Shown: piece after piece, positions 1 to 5,460 of the stretch
Numbering within the stretch: the stretch's first letter is position 1
Layout: each line of letters begins with the position of its first letter
Source: Candidatus Parcubacteria bacterium
GTDB taxonomy: Bacteria > Patescibacteriota > Minisyncoccia > Phycocordibacterales > GCA-2747955
Length of the DNA: 5,460 bases
Direction of reading: 5' to 3'
NCBI GenBank assembly: GCA_027039745.1
Contig: JALUMP010000171.1
Span: forward strand, 1 to 5,460
Notes under the pieces: generated by a model
What the model saw: the letters and a program-made list of their open reading frames with translations, nothing else
The model's database searches: none
Told to the model about the DNA's origin: nothing
Translations under genes and position numbers: made by a program

Positions 1-538
1 TTTCTATATATAATTCTGACGAATAACCAAAAATATTATATGTATATAAAAATATATTAAACAAAGCATTAGATGTATCTTCTATCAACTTTTTTTTATC
101 ACCAAAAAAGATATCATGATTATGGCTAATTAATTGATATAAAATAACTCTATAATCAGATTCTAAACTTTTAATTCATTTCTCTACTGTAAATTTATTT
201 AAAAAAGCGATGTCTTCTTTTTCTATAAAAGCCCTACTTTTTTCTATATCATTTATCTGCTCTCTAGTAACAACATAAGTTGGAAAATTTCAATCTGGAA
301 TAAAATTAAATTGTTTTTGGATTTTTATATGGCTTAAAGAAAACTTTTTTATTTTATCTTTTATATCAACATGTTTTTCAAAATCCTTTTTTAAAACAAC
401 TAATAAATCAATATCATGATTTGATTTACTATGTATAGCATAACCACCAGTTAACACTGCATACTCCACAAACTCAGAAAGACCTGATCTTTTAATTGCT
501 TTATTCAACTTTTTTAAAATTTTATTTTTTTTAAACAT
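1..538 (-). CDS. Nucleotidyltransferase-fold protein, 5' part (3' end beyond window)
   Basis: The reading frame is open for 179 codons from ATG 536-538 to the window edge when UGA is read as Trp (codons at 290-292 and 176-178). Under the standard code it would stop after 82 residues. Residues 29-49 form the nucleotidyltransferase pol-beta signature: a Gly-Gly turn (G31-G32) followed by D42-I-D44 and a hydrophobic strand (LLVVL). These Asp residues normally bind the metal that activates an NTP. A third acidic residue could be D82 but is not certain. The N-terminus is a Lys-rich helix. The part after W83 is mixed helical and has no recognised domain. The start overlaps the last 8 bases of the upstream ALDH/LysRS-like gene, so translational coupling is likely. 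No Shine-Dalgarno sequence is visible. The substrate cannot be told: small-molecule adenylylation, antitoxin-like NTases and RNA modification are all possible. The fold call is fairly secure and the specific function is unknown. Confidence 0.75.
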
Positions 539-3485
539 TTAATAACTTTAAAATTATACTTTTATCTTCTATTGCTCATAAAAATGTAGATAACCTTGGT
601 CCTTGTTTTTTGCCAATCAATAAACCATATACCAATTCAAAGAATTCTTTTTGTTTCTTGATAATCTTTTTTTTGTCTAAGGTTTTTTTATCAATAATTC
701 CATAAACTATCTTATCTAAATCTTTTATATCTACATCTTTAATATTTTTTAATTTGCTTCTTAGTCTTCTTACTAATTTTTTTTCATCTTCTGTCATTGA
801 TTTAATAAAATCAATATTTTTTGTATTCCTTAATTTTATTATTTTGTCTCTATTGTATATCTCTAATCAATTTTTAGCCTTTTTTAATCTTGTAATAATA
901 GACTTTTTGTCATAATCAAATCCCATATTGTCTAATATTTTCTGGAGTTTATTGACCTGTCACTGAACTATTTGCCCAAAAGACACAGCTTGTCTAAAAG
1001 GTATTGATTTTTTTAAATCTTTTTGTCCTATTCCACTTAACTCTAAAGATGTTTTTTCAGAACTATTCAATTCTTGTAAATTAGTTTTCGTTTGATATTG
1101 TTGCATTCTTTGGTCCATCTCTGTATATTGTCTGTAAATATCAGAACCAAATGCTAATAAAATTTTTTTTGATGGATCACTCTGATAATATATTCATTTT
1201 AACAATTCTGGAGTATAAATTTTTAAAAGTTCTCCTGGCAAAATAGAATTATTAACCGAACCAGATATTTTTCTCTTAAAATCATCAACGGAAACAGAAT
1301 TATAGTCTTGATAAACTTGATAAACAGGTGATTCCATATTATAAATTTTTTGTAAAATTATAGTTGATACATCATCACCTTTTCTAATAGTAGCATTAAT
1401 TTTTCTTACTGACTCAAATACTACATTTTCATATTTTCACTTCATTGCTTTATCAACTTGTTGTGTTAATTTTACAATTCTGTCTTTTGTTATATCAATA
1501 ATTTCAACCTCCCCACTATCGATACATTTATAAGTGATTTTTTTATTTTCATTATAATCTAAAATTTTAGTATTATCTTTTCCTGTGAATTTAGAATATA
1601 CAGAAATTGGATAATAATTTTCTATATATTCTTCATCAATAATCCCTTCGTGTTGTTTTTCTTTGTCTGTCATAGAAGAAAGTAATATTTTTGCAATTTC
1701 TTTTCTTTTTTTAAGAGCCAAAATAATATAATCATCATAAACACCTGATTTATACATATCTGTTTGATATCTGTATTCTAAGTCAATATCCATATCCTTG
1801 ATAAATTTTTCAAATACTTTTTCATGATACCTAGCATAAGACATATTACCATCATTCAAATTAGGAATATTTGATAAAGGTAAACCTATATATTTTTTTA
1901 ATTTTTGGTTGACCCCTTTAGGAACTTTATAAAAACGACCAAAATCATTTCAAGAAAAAATAACTTTAACTTTTTTACCACTTTCTTTAAGCTTTTTTGC
2001 CACAGCACATAAAATTATAATATTTCGGAAATCATTTAAATCAATGGGTTTTGAAGGATTTGCTTCAGTGGCGCATACATAAATATTTTTATTAGAAAAT
2101 TTTTCCAATATCTGTTTAGAATATTTTTCACTTCAATGTAACCTATTTTGATTTACTGTATTTTTATAATGATTATTATTAATATTTTTTTCTTTTTTTT
2201 TAATGAATTTATGATCTTTTTTTATTAAAACATTATATATATCTCTTTGAGGTAAAGTAGGCATAGCAATTGTAAAATTGTTTATACTAAGACTAGATGC
2301 CCCTTTACTATAACCACCATACTCATAGATACCTCTCTCTATCCCTTTAGCGTGTAAATTGTTATTAAAGATGATAACACCATATTTTTTTTTAAACTCT
2401 ATGCTATTAGTTGATAGTTTAGAATTAATAAAATTTATATCTTTTGAAAAGACTGTCAAATACATAACATTTTTTAAATATCTTTCGTTGTGAAAATATG
2501 TTTTCAATTCTTCTTCATTTTTATACTTTTGTAAAAAAAATATTGGAGCAAAACTTTCTATATAATTTCCACCATCTTTTAATGGTTTTTCTATAATTAC
2601 TGGACGCATTATTCTAGTGTAGTAATCTATATTTGCATTAGTTTTTGAACTTATATATTTATAATTCCTAATTAAAATATCAGAAATATCTTTAAAATTA
2701 TTTATATTTGATATTTCTCCAACTGAATTAATAAAATCAATATTATGACCCACTTTAACTTTTTTTAATTCTGCATTTAACTTTTTCAAAAAAATATTAT
2801 AAATATCTTTTTGTATCAAAATACTATTTGGTGCGGCACAATCTTGGCCCTGATTATATAGTTGAAGCTTTAAAACACTTTTAACTGCTAAATCAACATC
2901 AGCAGTTTCTGTAACAACTACTGGATTATGTCCAGAACCATTGAAAATAAATAATACATCTTTACTAAATTTCTGTTTAACTAATTGTGCATTTTTTTCT
3001 TTACCTGTAAAAATTACAACATCTGTTATAGGGCGTTTTTTGTTTAAATCATAATCAAATTTTGTAGCAGTTACTATGTCTAAAAAAGGTTCTCTTTCTA
3101 ACTGAAACAAACGTATATTATTTGGTATTTTAAGTTTTTCGACCATGAGAGAGAAAAAATCAATCATTTGTTTTGGTATTCTCAGATTCACCTTTTGTGC
3201 TTGAAGAGAAGGAATAACAGCAAAACAAAAAAAAGCATATAATGGCTGATTGCTTGGTAAAAAAACTGCTATTTCTCTGACTTTATTGCCAGAAAAATAT
3301 TTTTTATTAAGATCAATATTTTCAAGCAAGTCTAGTGTTCTATCAATCTCATCTTTTGCTACTAAATATGTTTCATATTTTATTAAAATATCAATTAGTT
3401 TTTTTTCATTATCTCTAATGTGTTTTGCAAACAAATTACATTGAACCTTAACATCATCAAATTTTAATTTTGTATTGTTTAACAT
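531..3485 (-). CDS. Fusion of an aldehyde dehydrogenase-like domain and a degenerate class I lysyl-tRNA synthetase-like domain, 984 aa
   Basis: One frame is open from ATG 3483-3485 to TAA 531-533 when seven UGA codons (residues 451, 512, 683, 764, 842, 873, 970) are read as Trp. Residues ~1-420 are an aldehyde dehydrogenase-superfamily domain: PSNQP with N79 (oxyanion Asn), FTG at 159-161, NGSGHNP from N182 (in place of the ELGG motif), NQGQDC with catalytic Cys C216, E310-x-F312-A-P314, and GGYSKG near 390. Residues 422-448 are a Lys/Asn-rich linker without any Met. Residues 449-984 match class I LysRS end to end: LHW at the domain start, PSKP at 477-480, SWND at 511-514, QTDMYKSGVY at 574-583, MKWKYE, KISGS at 739-743, YTPELLKW at 757-764, KNW at 871-873 and GKKQGPR at 958-964. 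The HIGN motif is replaced by DLND (482-485), GKDH by RKIN (694-697), and the two CxxC pairs by S631/T634 and C654/S657. tRNA-Lys charging is therefore doubtful. A role in amino-acid or tRNA chemistry is inference. The leader has no Shine-Dalgarno sequence. Confidence 0.88.
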
Positions 3486-3705
3486 ATTATAATAAATTTT
3501 TTATTTACTACTTCAGCTTTATTAAAACATATTATATTAATAGAGTCAATATATAAATGTGATGTCCAAAGACATTTGGCGGATTTTCAAACATTATTAA
3601 AATATCATAATGACCGGCAAGATGAATATAAATATATAAATGAAATTAAAATTTCTATTTTTTAAAACAACTCCGCATAAGTAAAATATACAAATGCAAG
3701 ATTTG
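3486..3705. other. Intergenic region between the ABC-F gene and the fusion gene
   Basis: This stretch of 220 bases holds no convincing gene. It contains the candidate promoter and a 14-base palindrome, CCAAA-GACA-TTTGG (3566-3579), which overlaps an alternative hairpin, ATGTC-CAAA-GACAT (3562-3575). A smaller inverted repeat, CAAAT-GCAAG-ATTTG (3691-3705), directly follows the ABC-F stop codon and might be a weak terminator, but no clear U-tract follows it. The plus strand is open for 60 codons from 3483 to TAA 3663-3665 with a hydrophilic C-terminal half but no ATG start. The minus strand is also open under the UGA=Trp code, from after TAG near 3714 to TAA 3479-3481, again without ATG. Neither is called as a gene. 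Confidence 0.5.
3521..3549 (-). promoter_or_regulatory. Candidate sigma70-like promoter for the fusion gene
   Basis: On the minus strand TTGACT (3549-3544) is separated by 17 bases from TTTAAT (3526-3521). Each hexamer matches the consensus at five of six positions. Transcription would begin near 3514, giving a leader of about 29 bases before the ATG at 3485. In DNA this A+T-rich a match can arise by chance, but the spacing is ideal and the position is right. Confidence 0.4.
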
Positions 3706-5193
3706 TTATGTTCCTAATTCAAAAGTATTACCAACTGCAACCTTTTCTACAAAGTCAGGCACATGAGAAACAAGTATCATGGCTCCCTCATAATCTGCTA
3801 GAGCTTTAGCAATAACTGGAATATGTCTAAAATTAACATGGTTTGTTGGCTCATCTAAAATCAAAAGACCTGGTTTCATTAAAGTAAGTCTAGCAAAAGC
3901 TACAAGTGCTTTTTGCCCTTCAGATAAGCTTCCAATTTTTGCATTTATAATCTCAGCGTCTATTAAAAATCCTGCAGCAAGTGAACGCATCTTCTGCTCA
4001 TCATGCTCTTCCATAACAGAAAATAAAATTTCTCTTGGTGTTTTTTTAAAATCTAAGTTTGAAAAATCCTGTCTATAATATCCAATTTTTACTCTATCTG
4101 CTATTTTTTCACCATCTGCACTTCGGGAAGCAAGAGATTCTAGGAGTGTAGTCTTTCCGATACCGTTTGGGCCTGTCATATGCACGTGGTCTCCACGTTG
4201 TAAAACAAGATTTGCTTTTTTTTCTTTTGGTGTGTGGTCTACAAAAATAGTAAAAGATGATAATTTTAAAATATCAAGTGGCAACTTATTTTGAACAGGA
4301 ATGATAAAATCTCTTATGGTTTTGTCCTCTCTTCTAACATCAACTTTGTTGTCTTCGTAGTCTTCAACTTTTTCACGCATTTTTTTAGCCACTGCTCTTA
4401 GCCTACCTCCTTTGTGTGCAAAAAAGTTAGCCTTGTCTTTATTTGTCTGAATTTCTTTTGCCAGTTGCGCATTTTTTCTTACTTCTTTTGTAACTTGTCT
4501 TTCTATTTCTTTCACAACATCATTATAGTTTCCATCATATTTTTCTATTTTTTTTGTTTGTGCATTTAGATACAAAACACCTTGAGTAAAAGAATTCAAA
4601 AAATCTGCATCATGGGAAATAACGATGACAGTTTTGTTGTATTCTTTTAAAAATTTAGTTAAATGAGAAATCCCTTCTGTATCTAAGTTGTTTGTCGGCT
4701 CATCCAAAAGAAGTACTTCTGGCTTTAAAATCAGTGCTGAGGCAAGAAGAAGCCTTGCTTGTTGCCCACCAGAAAAACTACCAATTGTTCTGTCTTTAAA
4801 AGCTTCATAAGCTTCTGTTCCTTTTTCTGGTCCTAGGTTTACTACTTGCAAAATTTCATCTATTTTTGGGTCAATGTTATAAACTTTTTCTGAAAATAGA
4901 TTTTGAAAAAAGTCTCTTACAGACAACTCTAACTCGTCTCGTGGTATTACCTGTCTTGATACAGCAATACTTGTTTTTGGCATTATATTTATAGCTCCCT
5001 CTGTCTCTTCATACTTTCCAGTAATTAATCCAAAAAGTGTAGATTTCCCTGCACCGTTTTTACCCATTAATGTGAGCTTAGCCCCACGTCTTAAAGAAAA
5101 ACTAGTCTCAATTAAAATTGGCTTTCCTTCTTGGTGTTCGTATGAGACATCTTTAAAAGTTATTATTCCTGCATTTCGTGACATATTTGGCAT
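3706..5193 (-). CDS. ABC-F family ATPase (ribosome-associated translation factor type), 495 aa
   Basis: This cytosolic protein has two ATP-binding cassettes and no membrane segment, the ABC-F architecture. ABC-F proteins (EttA, Uup, antibiotic-protection factors) bind the ribosomal E site and act on peptidyl-tRNA or the peptidyl-transferase centre. NBD1 has Walker A GKNGAGKST (44-52), signature FSGGQ (140-144) and Walker B ending DEPTNNLD (164-171). NBD2 has Walker A GPNGIGKTT (341-349), signature LSEGQK (423-428), where the usual second Gly is replaced by Glu, and DEPTNH (447-452). Between them, about residues 235-300, lies the charged helical linker that contacts tRNA. It is rich in Lys and Arg and includes FFAHKGGRLRAVAKKMREK. 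The gene ends at a true TAA and contains neither UGA nor UGG codons. The start is ATG 5191-5193, and M4 (5182-5184) is an alternative. A possible -10, TATATT (5210-5205), lies only ~12 bases upstream, which would make a nearly leaderless mRNA. The exact subfamily and any resistance role cannot be assigned. Confidence 0.93.
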   Translation of the reverse strand: MPNMSRNAGIITFKDVSYEHQEGKPILIETSFSLRRGAKLTLMGKNGAGKSTLFGLITGKYEETEGAINIMPKTSIAVSRQVIPRDELELSVRDFFQNLFSEKVYNIDPKIDEILQVVNLGPEKGTEAYEAFKDRTIGSFSGGQQARLLLASALILKPEVLLLDEPTNNLDTEGISHLTKFLKEYNKTVIVISHDADFLNSFTQGVLYLNAQTKKIEKYDGNYNDVVKEIERQVTKEVRKNAQLAKEIQTNKDKANFFAHKGGRLRAVAKKMREKVEDYEDNKVDVRREDKTIRDFIIPVQNKLPLDILKLSSFTIFVDHTPKEKKANLVLQRGDHVHMTGPNGIGKTTLLESLASRSADGEKIADRVKIGYYRQDFSNLDFKKTPREILFSVMEEHDEQKMRSLAAGFLIDAEIINAKIGSLSEGQKALVAFARLTLMKPGLLILDEPTNHVNFRHIPVIAKALADYEGAMILVSHVPDFVEKVAVGNTFELGT

Positions 5194-5224
5194 ATCTTAC
5201 ATTAAATATAGCCTAACATCAACC

Positions 5225-5268
5225 TTTAAAACAAAAAAACAAACCCTAAAGTTTGTTTTTTGTTTAAA
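5225..5268 (-). terminator. Long A/T stem-loop, probable intrinsic terminator
   Basis: An almost perfect inverted repeat of about 18 base pairs joins TTTAAAAC-A7-CAAAC (5225-5244) with GTTTG-T6-GTTTAAA (5251-5268). There are two single-A bulges, and the loop is CCTAAA. It starts 11 bases past the TAA of the peptidoglycan-binding gene and lies ahead of the ABC-F start. It contains only a few G:C pairs and its U-rich run is inside the 3' arm of the minus-strand transcript. Because the arms are nearly symmetric it could act in either direction, but no plus-strand gene is seen nearby. Confidence 0.6.
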
Positions 5269-5278
5269 CTATAAATAG

Positions 5279-5460
5279 TTATTCAGAACATTTAGCTAAT
5301 GTATTTGCTTTTGCTATTGTTTTTCCAAATCAATTTCCTGTTGGATTTGTAAGACCTAAAGGTTTTAGAATTTCATCAGAATATTTAGCTTGGAAAGCTG
5401 CAACTGCTTTTTGAGTTATAGTTCCATAATATCCTGTGATTGTGGGGAAAGTAAATAGTT
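5279..5460 (-). CDS. C-terminal end of a peptidoglycan-binding-domain protein (5' part beyond window)
   Basis: Sixty codons are visible before TAA 5279-5281. The segment reads ITGYYGTITQKAVAAFQ, then a short charged helix (AKYSDEILKPLGL), then NPTGNWFGKTIAKAN and a near-terminal Cys. This resembles the peptidoglycan-binding-1 repeat: a Gly-aromatic-Gly turn followed by a T-x-x-AV-x-x-FQ helix. In CPR bacteria such repeats are common at the C-termini of exported cell-envelope proteins. UGA 5330-5332 lies in the NWFG turn and must be read through; with UGA as a stop the protein would lose its last 16 residues. The signal peptide and any catalytic domain are outside the window, so the full function is unknown. 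Transcription probably ends at the A/T stem-loop just downstream. Confidence 0.75.

Noticed and set aside
3250..3444. Plus-strand ORF of 64 codons
   Set aside because: It lies wholly antisense to the ALDH-like domain and has low-complexity Ser/Leu/Phe composition, as expected of a shadow frame.
531..3485. Several separate short genes or a pseudogene broken by UGA stops
   Set aside because: All pieces share one frame, are interrupted only by UGA, and the UGAs sit at family Trp positions. No UAA or UAG occurs before 533-531.
3691..3705. Hairpin CAAAT-GCAAG-ATTTG after the ABC-F stop as a terminator
   Set aside because: It has only five base pairs, mostly A:T, and no clear U-tract follows on the minus strand, so it was left as a note in the intergenic entry.
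3486..3705. tRNA gene, for example the UCA-anticodon tRNA-Trp that would explain the code
   Set aside because: No cloverleaf or T-arm sequence could be found in this spacer or elsewhere in the window.
5072..5278. Plus-strand ORF of 68 codons
   Set aside because: It is antisense to the ABC-F N-terminus, then runs through the stem-loop. No domain or start signal supports it.
1..5460. UGA=Gly (code 25), the expected recoding for Gracilibacteria or Absconditabacteria
   Set aside because: At the alignable sites in the LysRS-like domain the family residue is Trp, and no UGG Trp codon exists to supply Trp otherwise.
1..5460. CRISPR array, insertion sequence ends or attachment-site repeats
   Set aside because: No spaced direct repeats, transposase or terminal inverted repeats were seen. 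The repeated T and A runs are ordinary for this base composition.

Overview
The window is a very A+T-rich stretch of bacterial DNA in which every supported gene lies on the minus strand. It only makes sense if in-frame UGA is read as tryptophan. Ten in-frame UGA codons occur in three of the four genes, no in-frame UGG was found, and at least four of the UGAs fall where class I lysyl-tRNA synthetases normally carry Trp (from memory of the family). The final stops seen in the window are UAA. A C-terminal peptidoglycan-binding-like domain, a class I LysRS-type protein and an ABC-F factor with a basic linker fit a Candidate Phyla Radiation (Patescibacteria) organism better than a Mollicute, because Mollicutes lack peptidoglycan and use class II LysRS. 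The CPR lineages best known for UGA recoding (Absconditabacteria/SR1, Gracilibacteria/BD1-5) read it as glycine, so a UGA=Trp code in this context is notable. The taxonomic placement is an inference.

Layout in transcription order (right to left). 5460-5279: C-terminal end of a surface or exported protein with a peptidoglycan-binding-like domain. About 5268-5225: long A/T stem-loop, probably its terminator. 5193-3706: complete ABC-F ATPase of 495 residues. 3705-3486: a 220-base intergenic stretch with a plausible sigma70-like promoter, a short palindrome and a doubtful unstarted ORF. 3485-531: one continuous 984-codon gene that standard-code gene calling would break into pieces. 538-1: 5' part of a nucleotidyltransferase gene, overlapping the long gene by 8 bases and running off the window.

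The long gene is the centre of interest. Its N-terminal ~420 residues are an aldehyde dehydrogenase-superfamily domain that keeps the catalytic Cys but has Asn where the general-base Glu should be. A Lys/Asn-rich linker then leads into a full-length class I lysyl-tRNA synthetase fold of about 535 residues. This synthetase has lost the HIGH signature, the GKDH-type motif and three of the four zinc-site cysteines, yet it keeps a KMSKS-like motif and the C-terminal GPR element. It is most likely a repurposed pseudo-synthetase rather than the cell's housekeeping LysRS. The translationally overlapping nucleotidyltransferase suggests the two proteins form one functional unit of unknown chemistry.
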